A DNA stretch of 64,000 nt from Gryllotalpicola daejeonensis (GCF_039538145.1 NZ_BAABBV010000002.1:372001-436000), one strand, 5' to 3'; shown: positions 34,898 through 44,022, counted from the stretch's first letter. Notes: a model not told the origin generated them from the sequence alone. Numbers and translations are program-made.

Positions 34898-35983
34898 TCA
34901 GGACTTGGGGCTCGCGGGCGACGTGACCGTGATCGATCCGTCGATGATGCCCTGCTTGATCTTGTCGATCTCTCCCTGCAGCCCAGGGTCGACCTTGCTC
35001 TCGAAGTCGTGGAACGGGGCGAGGCCCACGCCGTCGTTCTTGAGCGTGCCGACGTACGGCGTGTTGGAGAACTTGCCGTCAGCCGCCGCCTTCACGACCG
35101 CCTGCACCGACGGGTCGATGCCCTTCTGCACCGAGGTGAGCAGGATGCTGCGCACCGACGGGTCGGTGTTGTAGACGTCGGCGTCGACGCCGATCATGGC
35201 GATCGACTTGCCGGAGTTCTTGATCGCGGTCGCGGCCGACTGGTAGATCGGGCCGCCGACCGGCATGATCACGTCGGCGTTCTGGTCGATGATGCCCTGC
35301 GCCACCTGCTGCGCGGAGTCGTTCGCGTCGAAGCCCCCCGTGAAGGAGCCCTTCTGGCTCTGCACGTTCCAGCCGACGACCTTGACGTCCTTGTTCTTCT
35401 GCTTGTTGTAGTACGCGACGCCGTCCGCGAAGCCGTCCATGAAGATGGTGACGGTCGGGATCTGCATGCCGCCGAAGGTGCCGACGGTGCCGGTCTTCGA
35501 GTAGCTCGCCGCGGCGTAGCCGCCGAGGAACGCGGCCTGAGCCGTGTCGAAGATGATCGGCTGCACGTTGTCGGCCTTGATCGAGTTGTCGTCGATGATC
35601 GCGAACTTGGTGTCGGGGTTCTGCGCGGCGGCCGCCTTGGTCGCGTCGGCGAGGTTGAACCCGACGGTGATGATCAGGTTGCAGTTCTGCGACACCATGC
35701 TGGTGATGTTCGGCTGGTAGTCCGCGTCGGTCTTCGACTCGGCCTTCTTGTAGTCCACGCCGAGCGACTTGGACGCGCTGACGAGGCCGTTGAAGCCGAG
35801 CTCATTGAACGAGTGGTCGTCGAAGCCGCCGGAGTCGGAGATCATGCAGGGCAGGAAATCCTTCTTCGCGCTGGTCGCGCCGTCACCGGAGTCGGACGGG
35901 GCCTGAGCGCAACCGGCGAGCAGCGCCACGCCGCTCGCCACGGCGATCGCCGCGACGATCGCCTTACGTGCTGTGTTCTTCAC
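34898..35983 (-). CDS. bmpA: BMP-family nucleoside-binding lipoprotein
   Basis: 361 residues. A lipoprotein signal with lipobox LLAGC (Cys at about residue 25) is followed by the BMP/PnrA-type substrate-binding fold: GGFDDHSFNELGFNGL near residue 55 and a GMQIPTVTIFMDGFADGV segment in the second lobe. Anchored outside the membrane, it delivers nucleosides to the permeases encoded downstream. GTG at 35983 is well supported by GGAGGG five bases upstream; the frame extends further but without a signal peptide. First gene of the importer and salvage operon. Confidence 0.92.
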   Translation of the reverse strand: MKNTARKAIVAAIAVASGVALLAGCAQAPSDSGDGATSAKKDFLPCMISDSGGFDDHSFNELGFNGLVSASKSLGVDYKKAESKTDADYQPNITSMVSQNCNLIITVGFNLADATKAAAAQNPDTKFAIIDDNSIKADNVQPIIFDTAQAAFLGGYAAASYSKTGTVGTFGGMQIPTVTIFMDGFADGVAYYNKQKNKDVKVVGWNVQSQKGSFTGGFDANDSAQQVAQGIIDQNADVIMPVGGPIYQSAATAIKNSGKSIAMIGVDADVYNTDPSVRSILLTSVQKGIDPSVQAVVKAAADGKFSNTPYVGTLKNDGVGLAPFHDFESKVDPGLQGEIDKIKQGIIDGSITVTSPASPKS

Positions 35984-36115
35984 TATTTCCCTCCACAGGA
36001 ATTGCAGGGTGCCGCGCGCGTGTGCATGCATGAGGCACCACAGAAAGCTAACCGACCCGCGGGGGTGCTTTTCGCCAATCCTGCGGTTCTTAATGCGGCC
36101 GTTACATCCTGCCGC

Positions 36116-37237
36116 TCAGAGTACGTCCGTCGAGCCCGACAGCTTGAGCGCGTCGACGACCGACTTCACCCGCTGCGCGTTCTCGGTGGTCGTCACCAGC
36201 AGCGCGTCAGGGGTGTCCACCACGACGATGTCTTTCACGCCGATCAGGCTGATGACGCGCTTCTGCTGGCTGACGACGATCCCGCTCGAGGCATCCGCCA
36301 GCACGCGCGCGTTCTCACCCAGGATCGCGAGGTCCGCCTTCCGGCCGCCCGAATTGATCTTGGCGAGCGAGGCGAAGTCGCCCACGTCGTTCCAGCGGAA
36401 CAGACCGGGCACGACGGCCATGCGCCCCTCTGCCGCCGCGGGCTCGGCCACCGAGTAGTCGATCGCGACCTTCTCGAGCCGCGGCCAGACGCGGTCGACG
36501 GCCGGCCCGCGGGCCGCGGGATCGTCCCACGCGGCGGCGAGCTCGCGCAGCTGCGCGAGCAGCTGGGGCTTCGTCCTGCCGAGGGCCTCGAGCAGCGTGT
36601 CCGCCCGCGAGATGAACATGCTCGCGTTCCAGAGGTACCCGCCGTCGCGCAGATAGCCGCGGGCGGTCGGGAGGTCGGGCTTCTCGACGAAGGACTCGAC
36701 CGCATGCGCGCTCGGTGCGCCGTCGACGCCCAGTGCCTCGGCCTGCTTGATGTAGCCGAAGCCGATCGCCGGCTCGGTGGGCTTGATGCCGATGGTCGCG
36801 ATGTAGCCCGCGTCCGCGACCGCGACCGCCTCGCGCACGGCGCTCTCGAACAGCGGCAGGTGGCTGATGATGTGGTCGGCCGCGAACGAGCCGATGATCA
36901 CGTCGGGCTCGCGGCGCTCGAGGATGGCGGCCGCGAGGCAGATCGCGACCGTCGAGTCGCGCGGGTCCGCCTCGAGCACGATGTTCGCGTCGCGCAGCTC
37001 GGGCAGCTGGTCTTCGACCGCCGCACGGTGGGCGCGCCCCGTGACGACCATGATGCGGTGCGCGCCGGCGAGCGGCACCAACCGGTCCCAGGTGTCGCGC
37101 AACAGACTGTGGCCGCTTCCGCTCAAGTCGTGCAGGAACTTCGGCGCCTCGGCGCGCGACAGCGGCCAGAGCCGCGAACCCACGCCGCCGGCGGGGATCA
37201 CGGCGTGAAAGCGTGAGAGGGCCTCGGAGCTCGCCAT
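36116..37237 (-). CDS. manC: Mannose-1-phosphate guanylyltransferase
   Basis: 373 residues. It makes GDP-mannose from mannose-1-phosphate and GTP. Nucleotidyltransferase signature IPAGGVGSRLWPLSRAEAPKFL starts at residue 14. Only the catalytic N-terminal domain and a short C-terminal part are present; there is no isomerase domain, so it is monofunctional. It is divergent from the mannosyltransferase at 37347, which can use its product for lipomannan or wall glycan. The end is 132 bp from the bmpA start on the other side. The same gene lies near this block in mycobacteria. Confidence 0.9.
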   Translation of the reverse strand: MASSEALSRFHAVIPAGGVGSRLWPLSRAEAPKFLHDLSGSGHSLLRDTWDRLVPLAGAHRIMVVTGRAHRAAVEDQLPELRDANIVLEADPRDSTVAICLAAAILERREPDVIIGSFAADHIISHLPLFESAVREAVAVADAGYIATIGIKPTEPAIGFGYIKQAEALGVDGAPSAHAVESFVEKPDLPTARGYLRDGGYLWNASMFISRADTLLEALGRTKPQLLAQLRELAAAWDDPAARGPAVDRVWPRLEKVAIDYSVAEPAAAEGRMAVVPGLFRWNDVGDFASLAKINSGGRKADLAILGENARVLADASSGIVVSQQKRVISLIGVKDIVVVDTPDALLVTTTENAQRVKSVVDALKLSGSTDVL

Positions 37238-37346
37238 GCCGCTCAGCCTAGGGCGAGGCAGGGTGGCCGGGAAGTTACACCGGTGTGCTTCCGGGGTTCA
37301 CAGCCGGTTCACCGTGCCGCCACGACGGCTTCTTAACTTCAGAACC

Positions 37347-38480
37347 ATGCGGGTAGCTGTGGTCAGCGAGAGCTTTCTTCCCACCGTCAACGGCGTCACC
37401 ACGAGCGTCTGCCGGGTCCTCGAACAGCTCGCCGCAGCGGGCCACGAGGCGATGGTGATCTGCCCCGCGGCACCCAAGGTGCCGACCGACTACGCGGGCT
37501 TCCCGGTGCACACCGTGCCGGCCATGGCGTACCGCCAGTTCCCCGTCGGCCTGCCGAACCCCCAGGTCGCCCGGCTGCTGGCCGACTTCCGCCCCGACGT
37601 GCTGCACGCGGCGAGCCCCTTCCTGCTCGGGGCGCAGGCCATCGCCGCTGCGAATCGGCTCGGCGTGGCATCCGTTGCGATCTATCAGACGGATGTCGCA
37701 GGCTTCGCGCGCCGCAATCGACTCGGTCTCGCCGCGAATGCGGTGTGGCGCCTGCTGCGCTGGGTGCACGACGGCGCGACGCTCACGCTCGCCCCCTCGA
37801 CGTCGTCGATCGCCGACCTCGAGGCCGCCGGCTTCGACCGGCTCGACCGCTGGGGGCGCGGGGTCGACCTCGAGCGCTACCACCCCAACAACCGCACCTC
37901 GCCGCTCGCCCGCCGCTATCGCGACTTCCTCGCCCCGCGCGGCGAGGTCGTCGTCGGCTACATCGGCCGCATCGCGCCAGAGAAGCAGGTCGAGCGGCTG
38001 CGCTGCCTGCGCGGCATCCCCGGCATGCGCCTCGCGATCGTCGGGGACGGGCCCGCGATGCCGGGCGTGCAGAAGGCACTGCGGCCCCTGCCGGTGACGT
38101 ACCTCGGCCGGCTCGCCGGCGAAGAGCTCGCCGCCGCCTATGCGGCGCTCGACGTCTTCGTGCACACCGGAGAAGAGGAGACCTTCGGGCAGACCGTGCA
38201 GGAGGCGCACGCCTCGGGCCTGCCTGTCGTCGCGCCGGCCGCGGGCGGCCCGCTCGACCTCGTCGAGTACGGAGTCGACGGCTACCTGTTCCGCGACGAC
38301 TACGAGCTGCGCAACCAGGTGCGGGCGCTCGTGGGCGATGGGGCTCTGCGGCTGCGCATGGGCGAGGCCGGGCGCCGGGCGGTTCTGGACCGGTCCTGGC
38401 CCGAGATCTGCGGCGAGCTGTTCGCGCATTACGAGGCGGCGATCGCCGACGTCCGTACCGCCGCGAGCGTGTCGGTCTAG
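37347..38480 (+). CDS. mgtA: GDP-mannose-dependent alpha-mannosyltransferase (MgtA/PimB-like)
   Basis: 377 residues, GT4, GT-B fold. N-terminal MRVAVVSESFLPTVNGVTTS (glycine loop) and C-terminal HTGEEETFGQTVQEAHASGLP with the EX7E retaining motif. MgtA/PimB-type enzymes add mannose to glycolipid acceptors at the inner membrane face; the family cannot be split further by eye. ATG at 37347 is chosen because the sequence starts directly at the family N-terminus; in-frame upstream codons are non-conserved. The neighbouring divergent ManC supplies GDP-mannose, which supports the assignment. Confidence 0.82.
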   Translation: MRVAVVSESFLPTVNGVTTSVCRVLEQLAAAGHEAMVICPAAPKVPTDYAGFPVHTVPAMAYRQFPVGLPNPQVARLLADFRPDVLHAASPFLLGAQAIAAANRLGVASVAIYQTDVAGFARRNRLGLAANAVWRLLRWVHDGATLTLAPSTSSIADLEAAGFDRLDRWGRGVDLERYHPNNRTSPLARRYRDFLAPRGEVVVGYIGRIAPEKQVERLRCLRGIPGMRLAIVGDGPAMPGVQKALRPLPVTYLGRLAGEELAAAYAALDVFVHTGEEETFGQTVQEAHASGLPVVAPAAGGPLDLVEYGVDGYLFRDDYELRNQVRALVGDGALRLRMGEAGRRAVLDRSWPEICGELFAHYEAAIADVRTAASVSV

Positions 38481-38585
38481 ACCCGCAGAGCCGACACAGC
38501 GGCCCGCGTGGGCGGTGCATAGCCTGCGGGGGTACTGTCAAGGGTTGGCACGCGCCACGCGTGCTTCCTTGAGCCGGGGAGGTGC

Positions 38586-39728
38586 ATGCACATGGCCCAG
38601 CGCAGACTTCGCGTCTTGCCGCCGATGCCGTTCGTAGGACGTCGAAATGCCACCTCGAGTCCGTCGGCGCCGAGCACGGCGCCCACCCCCGCGCGCCCCA
38701 GCCGCCGCACGATCGTCGACTCGGCGATCTACCTCGACGGCATCCGCGTGGCATCGCCCACCTCGCTCGCCGACACCTTCCGCGCGCTGCATGACACGCC
38801 GGGCGGCATGGCCTGGATCGGGCTGTACCGTCCGTCGCAGGCGGAGATCCACTCGCTCGCCGAGGAGTTCGACCTGCACGAGCTCGCGGTCGAAGACGCG
38901 ATCGCGGCGCATCAGCGCCCCAAGCTCGAGCGCTACGACGACACGCTGTTCGTGGTGCTGCGCGCGGCCGACTACCTCGACGTGCCCGAAGAGGTCGCGT
39001 TCGGCGAGCTGCACCTCTTCGTCGGCCCGAACTTCGTGATCACGGTGCGCCACAGCGAGTCGCCCGACCTGTCGCACGTGCGCCGCCGCATGGAAGCCGA
39101 CCCCGAGCTGCTCGCGATGGGCACACAGGCCGTGCTGTTCGCGATCATCGACACGGTCGTCGACGAGTACGCGCCCGTCGTCGCCGGTCTCGCCAACGAC
39201 ATCGACGAGATCGAGACGCAGGTGTTCGACAGCCTCGACGCCAACGTGTCGCGGCGCATCTACGAGCTGTCGAGCGAGGTGATCGACTTCCAGCGGGCGA
39301 TCCACCCGCTCGCGACCGTGGTCGACAACCTGCAGGCCGGCGCCGAGAAGTATCACGTGAACGAAGAGCTCGAGCGCAACCTGCGCGACGTCGCCGACCA
39401 CCTGACCGTCGTCAACGAGCGGGTCGACGGGTTCCGGTCGATGCTGCGCGACATCCTCACCGTCAATGCGACGCTCGTGAGCGAGCGGCAGAACGCGCGC
39501 ATGCAGGCGCTCTCAGAGCTCAGCCATCAGCAGGGCGAGGACACGAAGAGGATCTCGGCATGGGCGGCGATCCTCTTCGCGCCGACGCTGATCGCGAGCA
39601 TCTACGGCATGAACTTCGTCGACATCCCCGAGTTGCACTGGGCACTCGGCTACCCGTTCGCGGTGCTGCTCATGGTCGCGCTCGGGCTCGGGCTGTACTT
39701 CTGGTTCCGCCGCAGAAACTGGCTCTGA
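38586..39728 (+). CDS. corA: CorA-family magnesium/cobalt transporter
   Basis: 380 residues. The large cytoplasmic N-terminal part (~50-310) has acidic and helical character with VDEYAPVVAGLANDIDEIE. Two C-terminal membrane helices flank the signature IYGMNFVDIPE (GMN motif). It is a pentameric channel importing Mg2+ (possibly Co2+ or Ni2+). Two starts fit: ATG at 38586 with GGGGAGG three bases upstream and ATG at 38592 nine bases from the same site; I list the longer. The first ~45 residues are non-conserved and Arg/Pro-rich. Confidence 0.9.
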   Translation: MHMAQRRLRVLPPMPFVGRRNATSSPSAPSTAPTPARPSRRTIVDSAIYLDGIRVASPTSLADTFRALHDTPGGMAWIGLYRPSQAEIHSLAEEFDLHELAVEDAIAAHQRPKLERYDDTLFVVLRAADYLDVPEEVAFGELHLFVGPNFVITVRHSESPDLSHVRRRMEADPELLAMGTQAVLFAIIDTVVDEYAPVVAGLANDIDEIETQVFDSLDANVSRRIYELSSEVIDFQRAIHPLATVVDNLQAGAEKYHVNEELERNLRDVADHLTVVNERVDGFRSMLRDILTVNATLVSERQNARMQALSELSHQQGEDTKRISAWAAILFAPTLIASIYGMNFVDIPELHWALGYPFAVLLMVALGLGLYFWFRRRNWL

Positions 39729-39742
39729 TCGGTGGGGATTTG

Positions 39743-39756
39743 TCTCGACATCGAGA
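39743..39756. promoter_or_regulatory. Palindrome upstream of sdhC
   Basis: TCTCGACATCGAGA has perfect 6-bp arms around CA. It lies 107 bp before the sdhC GTG in the corA-sdhC gap and just upstream of the iron-box-like sequence. I do not recognise the regulator; MarR-type proteins use such symmetrical sites, which is only a suggestion. Confidence 0.55.
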
Positions 39757-39760
39757 TAAA

Positions 39761-39778
39761 TTAGGGTGGCCTTACTGA
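39761..39778. promoter_or_regulatory. DtxR/IdeR-box-like sequence upstream of sdhC
   Basis: TTAGGGTGGCCTTACTGA matches about 11 of 18 aligned positions of the IdeR/DtxR consensus (TTAGGTTAGSCTAACCTAA), counted by eye. It lies in the sdhCDAB leader, an operon encoding Fe-S and heme proteins, so iron control would make sense. The match is partial. Confidence 0.35.
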
Positions 39779-39863
39779 CGGGCGCGCAGGCACCCGGCCT
39801 AGACTGAGACCGCAGAAACGGATGCATCGCAGCATCCGTTCGCACAGCCAGGGAGGGTTGTCC

Positions 39864-40286
39864 GTGTCAAGCCAGACGATCGATGCCCCCAAGCCGAGGC
39901 CCTCTCGGCTGGGCGGAACGCTGTATCGGGGCCGCGAGGGAATGTGGTCCTGGGTGCTTCACCGCATCACCGGCGTCGCGATCTTCTTCTTCCTGCTGGT
40001 GCACGTGCTCGACTCGGTCGTGCTGAACATCTCGCCTGAGGCATACAACGCCGTCATCGGCACCTACAAGAACCCGCTGCTCGGCCTCGGCGAGGCCGCG
40101 CTCGTCGCCGCCATCTGCTTCCACGCCGTCAACGGCCTGCGCATCATCGCGGTCGACCTGTGGGCCTGGGCGACGCGCCACCAGCGCCTGCTGTTCTGGA
40201 TCGTCATCGTCCTCTGGGTGGTCCTGATGGCGGGCTTCCTGCCGATCCAGCTGCACAACGTCTTCACGGAGCCGAGCCACTCATGA
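39864..40286 (+). CDS. sdhC: Succinate dehydrogenase cytochrome b subunit
   Basis: 140 residues, three membrane helices. It helps bind heme b and quinone and anchors the SdhAB catalytic part to the inner membrane. Heme-ligand candidates are His in LHRITGVAIFFFLLVHVL and ICFHAVNGLRII. GTG at 39864 has GGGAGGG six bases upstream; the earlier in-frame ATG at 39822 lacks a ribosome site. Its stop overlaps the sdhD start by 4 bp. First gene of sdhCDAB. Confidence 0.93.
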   Translation: MSSQTIDAPKPRPSRLGGTLYRGREGMWSWVLHRITGVAIFFFLLVHVLDSVVLNISPEAYNAVIGTYKNPLLGLGEAALVAAICFHAVNGLRIIAVDLWAWATRHQRLLFWIVIVLWVVLMAGFLPIQLHNVFTEPSHS

Positions 40287-40714
40287 CCCTCATCGACGCA
40301 CCGCGCACCCCCCAGACCCCGATCCGCAAGAAGAGCCGGACCAACTGGGAGAAGTGGGGCTGGATGTACATGCGGATCTCGGGCGTCGTGCTCGTGGTCC
40401 TGATCTTCGGCCACCTCTTCGTGAACCTCGTGCAGGGCGACGGCATCAAGGCCGTCGACTGGGCGTTCGTCGCCGGCAAGTGGGCCTCGCCGTTCTGGCG
40501 CATCTGGGACGGCCTGATGCTGTGGCTCGCCCTCATCCACGGCGGCAACGGCATGCGCACGCTGGTGAACGACTACGCGCACAACCCGACCGTCAACCGG
40601 GTGCTCAAGTGGGGCATCCTGCTCGCCGTCGTCATCCTGCTCATCCTCGGCACCTACACGGTCACGGCCTTCGACCCGTGCCCCACCGACCCCACGCTGA
40701 GCTTCTGCAAGTAG
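40283..40714 (+). CDS. sdhD: Succinate dehydrogenase hydrophobic membrane anchor subunit
   Basis: 143 residues with three membrane helices; IFGHLFVNLVQGDG and LALIHGGNGMRTLVNDYAHN carry the His residues expected near heme and quinone. With SdhC it forms the membrane anchor of complex II. ATG at 40283 overlaps the sdhC stop. The C-terminal tail (TAFDPCPTDPTLSFCK) has two cysteines of unknown role. It is followed after 23 bp by sdhA. Confidence 0.93.
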   Translation: MTLIDAPRTPQTPIRKKSRTNWEKWGWMYMRISGVVLVVLIFGHLFVNLVQGDGIKAVDWAFVAGKWASPFWRIWDGLMLWLALIHGGNGMRTLVNDYAHNPTVNRVLKWGILLAVVILLILGTYTVTAFDPCPTDPTLSFCK

Positions 40715-40737
40715 AGAATCGAATAGAGAACGAGAAC

Positions 40738-42570
40738 GTGACCGACGCACAAGCCACCAACGCTGAGACCGTCGCAGGCGGAGTCCACTACCACCAGTTC
40801 GACATCGTGATCATCGGCGCTGGGGGCGCCGGCATGCGCGCCGCGATCGCCGCTGCGGAGGAATCCCAGGGCACCGACGTCACCGTCGGCGTGATCACCA
40901 AGCTGTACCCGACGCGCTCGCACACGGGCGCCGCGCAGGGCGGCATGGCCGCCGCCCTCGCGAACGTCGAAGAGGACAACGCCGAGTGGCACACGTACGA
41001 CACGATCAAGGGCGGCGACTACCTGGTCGACCAGGATGCCGCGCAGATCCTCGCCAAAGAGGCGATCGACGCGGTCATCGACCTCGAGAACATGGGGCTG
41101 CCGTTCAACCGCACCCCTGAGGGCAAGATCGACCAGCGCCGCTTCGGCGGTCACACCCGCGACCACGGCAAGTCACCGGTGCGCCGCGCGTGCTACGCCG
41201 CCGACCGCACGGGCCACATGATCCTGCAGACGCTGTTCCAGAACTGCGTCAAGTACGGCGTCAACTTCTTCAACGAGTACTACGCACTCGACCTGCTCTA
41301 CACCGACGGCAAGGTCTCGGGCGTCGTCGCCTACGAGCTCGCCTCCGGTGAGCTGCACGTCTTCCACGCCAAGGCCGTGATCTTCGCCACCGGCGGCTTC
41401 GGCAAGATGTTCAAGACAACGTCGAACGCCCACACCCTGACCGGCGACGGCGTCGGCATGGTCTGGCGCCGCGGCCTGCCCCTCGAGGACATGGAGTTCT
41501 TCCAGTTCCACCCGACCGGCCTGGCCGGCCTCGGCATCCTGCTCACCGAGGGCGCGCGCGGTGAGGGCGCGATCCTGCGCAACGCGAGCGGCGAGCGCTT
41601 CATGGAGCGCTACGCGCCGACCATCAAGGACCTCGCTCCGCGCGACATCGTCGCGCGCTGCATGGTGCAGGAGGTGCGCGAGGGCCGGGGCGCCGGCCCG
41701 AACAAGGACTACGTGCTGCTCGACTGCACGCACCTCGGCGCCGAGATCCTCGAGACGAAGCTGCCCGACATCACCGAGTTCGCCCGCCTGTACCTCGGCA
41801 TCGACCCCGTGGTCGAGCCGGTGCCGGTGATGCCGACCGCGCACTACGCGATGGGCGGCATCCCGACCAACAACAACGCCGAGGTGCTGCGCGACAACAC
41901 GACGCCGGTGCCCGGGCTGTATGCCGCGGGCGAGTGCGCCTGCGTGTCGGTGCACGGCTCGAACCGCCTCGGCACCAACTCGCTGCTCGACATCAACGTC
42001 TTCGGCAAGCGCGCCGGCCAGAACGCGGTCGCGTATGTGCAGGGCGTCGACTACACGCCACTGCCCGAGAACCCGGCGGCGGGCGTGCAGAGCCTGGTGG
42101 CCCAGGTCAAGGCCGCGAACGGGTCAGAGAGCATCGCCGTGCTGCGGAAGACCCTGCAGGAGAACATGGACGACAAGGCGCAGGTGTACCGCACGGCGGA
42201 CTCGCTGCGCGAGATGCTGCACATCATCCACGACCTGCGCCAGCGCTATAAGAACATCGGCATCCACGACCGTGGCGCCCGCTTCAACACCGACCTGCTC
42301 GAGGCGATCGAGCTCGGCTTCCTGCTCGACCTCGCCGAGGTCGTCGTGTATTCGGCCATGAACCGCGAGGAATCCCGCGGCGGCCACATGCGCGAGGACT
42401 TCCAGAAGCGCGACGACGAGAACTGGATGAAGCACACGATGGCCTACCTGACCGGCGACGCGACGTCACCCGACCCTGAGGACCACATCAAGCTCGACTA
42501 CAAGCCCGTGGTCTTCGTCAAGGGCGACGACGGCGAGCTGCTCTACCCGCCGATGGAGAGGAAGTACTGA
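40738..42570 (+). CDS. sdhA: Succinate dehydrogenase flavoprotein subunit
   Basis: 610 residues, full length. It oxidises succinate to fumarate. FAD motif IVIIGAGGAGMRAAIAAAE is at ~25-43, covalent-FAD His in TRSHTGAAQGGMAAALAN, and the active-site region FMERYAPTIKDLAPRDIVAR is intact. GTG at 40738 is preferred although its ribosome site is poor, because the frame upstream is sdhD sequence read in another frame. The stop overlaps the sdhB start by one base. Confidence 0.95.
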   Translation: MTDAQATNAETVAGGVHYHQFDIVIIGAGGAGMRAAIAAAEESQGTDVTVGVITKLYPTRSHTGAAQGGMAAALANVEEDNAEWHTYDTIKGGDYLVDQDAAQILAKEAIDAVIDLENMGLPFNRTPEGKIDQRRFGGHTRDHGKSPVRRACYAADRTGHMILQTLFQNCVKYGVNFFNEYYALDLLYTDGKVSGVVAYELASGELHVFHAKAVIFATGGFGKMFKTTSNAHTLTGDGVGMVWRRGLPLEDMEFFQFHPTGLAGLGILLTEGARGEGAILRNASGERFMERYAPTIKDLAPRDIVARCMVQEVREGRGAGPNKDYVLLDCTHLGAEILETKLPDITEFARLYLGIDPVVEPVPVMPTAHYAMGGIPTNNNAEVLRDNTTPVPGLYAAGECACVSVHGSNRLGTNSLLDINVFGKRAGQNAVAYVQGVDYTPLPENPAAGVQSLVAQVKAANGSESIAVLRKTLQENMDDKAQVYRTADSLREMLHIIHDLRQRYKNIGIHDRGARFNTDLLEAIELGFLLDLAEVVVYSAMNREESRGGHMREDFQKRDDENWMKHTMAYLTGDATSPDPEDHIKLDYKPVVFVKGDDGELLYPPMERKY

Positions 42571-43325
42571 TGTCGACTGCAACCGAGACCCCCGCGGCGG
42601 CACCGGCCGTCGATGTCATGACGGCCACCATCATCATCCGCCGCTACAACCCCGAGACCGACAGCGAGCCGCGCTGGGTCGACTACGACGTCGAGGTGTA
42701 CTCGACCGACCGCGTGCTCGACGTGCTGCACAAGATCAAGTGGGAGCAGGACGGCTCGCTCGCGTTCCGCCGCTCGTGCGCGCACGGTGTCTGCGGCTCA
42801 GACGCGATGCGCATCAATGGCCGCAACCGGCTCGCCTGCAAGACCCTGCTGAAGGACCTCGACCTGTCGAAGCCGGTGTACGTCGAGGCGATCAAGGGCC
42901 TGCCGCTCGAGAAGGACCTCATCGTCAACATGGACCCGTTCTTCGAGTCCTTCCGCGAGGTGCAGCCCTTCCTGCAGTCGCACTCGGCGCCCCCGGAGGG
43001 CAAGGAGCGCCTGCAGTCGGCCGCCGACCGCGAGCGCTTCGACGACACCACCAAGTGCATCCTGTGCGCGGCGTGCACGTCGTCGTGCCCGGTCTTCTGG
43101 ACCGACGGGCAGTACTTCGGCCCCGCCGCGATCGTCAACGCGCACCGCTTCATCTTCGACTCGCGTGATGACGAGTCCCAGGTGCGCCTCGACATCCTCA
43201 ACGACAAAGAGGGGGTGTGGCGCTGCCGCACGACCTTCAACTGCACCGAGGCGTGCCCGCGCGGCATCCAGATCACCCAGGCGATCGCCGAGGTGAAGCA
43301 GGCCGTGATCCGCGGCCGCCGCTGA
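42570..43325 (+). CDS. sdhB: Succinate dehydrogenase iron-sulfur subunit
   Basis: 251 residues. It passes electrons from SdhA to quinone through three clusters: the 2Fe-2S ligands in RRSCAHGVCGSDAM with a fourth Cys in NRLACKTL, the 4Fe-4S in CILCAACTSSCPVF, and the 3Fe-4S group with CTEACPRGIQI. All ligands are present. ATG at 42570 overlaps the sdhA stop. A 20-bp hairpin 21 bp downstream ends the operon. Confidence 0.95.
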   Translation: MSTATETPAAAPAVDVMTATIIIRRYNPETDSEPRWVDYDVEVYSTDRVLDVLHKIKWEQDGSLAFRRSCAHGVCGSDAMRINGRNRLACKTLLKDLDLSKPVYVEAIKGLPLEKDLIVNMDPFFESFREVQPFLQSHSAPPEGKERLQSAADRERFDDTTKCILCAACTSSCPVFWTDGQYFGPAAIVNAHRFIFDSRDDESQVRLDILNDKEGVWRCRTTFNCTEACPRGIQITQAIAEVKQAVIRGRR

Positions 43326-43346
43326 CCGGCCGCCGGCGACCGATCG

Positions 43347-43406
43347 AATCGTCGCCACTTTCTGCGCCCTCGCGAACCGAGGTCACCGCAGAAGGTGGCG
43401 ACGATT
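43347..43406 (+). terminator. Hairpin after sdhB
   Basis: Arms of 20 bases (43347-43366 and 43387-43406) are complementary except for one position that would pair as U-G in RNA. The 20-base loop holds a further 5-bp hairpin (CCTCG at 43368-43372, CGAGG at 43378-43382). It separates sdhCDAB from the molybdopterin gene. No uridine tract. Confidence 0.8.
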
Positions 43407-43431
43407 ACGTTGTGCCCTTACGCTCAGCCCC

Positions 43432-44022
43432 ATGGCGCTCATCTCGTCCGGCTTCCTCGGCCGGCGCCGCAGCGATCCGTCGCTGCCTCCCGGTCAGTAT
43501 CTGACCGACAGCTTCCCGGTGCTCTCGGCCGGCCCCACCCCGCGAATCCCGCTCGAGCAGTGGACGTTCACGCTCGATCTCGGCCGCGGAGAGAAACGCG
43601 TCTGGAACTGGGACGAGTTCATGGCGCTGCCGCAGGAGGAGATCACGACAGACATCCACTGCGTCACGAGCTGGTCGAAGCTCGGCACGACCTGGCGCGG
43701 CGTCGCCATCGACACGCTGTTCGAGGGCGTCGACCACGAGTTCGGGTTCACGATGGCGCACTCCTACGGCGGCTACACGACGAACGTGCCGCTCGCCGAC
43801 CTGCTCGGCGGCAAGGCGTGGGTCGCGTGGGAGTTCGACGGCAAGCCGCTCGCGCCCGAGCACGGCGGGCCGGCCCGCCTGCTCGTGCCGCACCTGTACT
43901 TCTGGAAGTCGGCGAAGTGGGTGAGCGGCCTCGAGCTGATCCCGAACGACCAGCCCGGGTTCTGGGAGTCGAATGGCTACCACCTGCGCGGCGACCCCTG
44001 GCTCGAGCAGCGCTACTGGTGA
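43432..44022 (+). CDS. Sulfite oxidase-like molybdopterin protein (YuiH-type)
   Basis: 196 residues, a compact oxidoreductase molybdopterin-binding domain. The likely molybdenum ligand Cys is in DIHCVTSWSKLG (~residue 75), followed by TWRGVAIDTLF and GGYTTNVPLADLLGG, all typical of the family. No signal peptide or Tat motif is seen, so it is cytoplasmic. Substrate is unknown; sulfite or sulfoxide-type compounds are family possibilities. It is fused by overlap (GTGA, 4 bp) to a flavin reductase, its likely electron partner. Confidence 0.8.
   Translation: MALISSGFLGRRRSDPSLPPGQYLTDSFPVLSAGPTPRIPLEQWTFTLDLGRGEKRVWNWDEFMALPQEEITTDIHCVTSWSKLGTTWRGVAIDTLFEGVDHEFGFTMAHSYGGYTTNVPLADLLGGKAWVAWEFDGKPLAPEHGGPARLLVPHLYFWKSAKWVSGLELIPNDQPGFWESNGYHLRGDPWLEQRYW

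Noticed and set aside
33227..37216. Open frame of over 1300 codons on the plus strand across the importer genes and manC
   Set aside because: It is antisense to well-recognised minus-strand genes, and its protein is Arg/His/Asp/Val-rich without motifs, a usual side effect of high GC.
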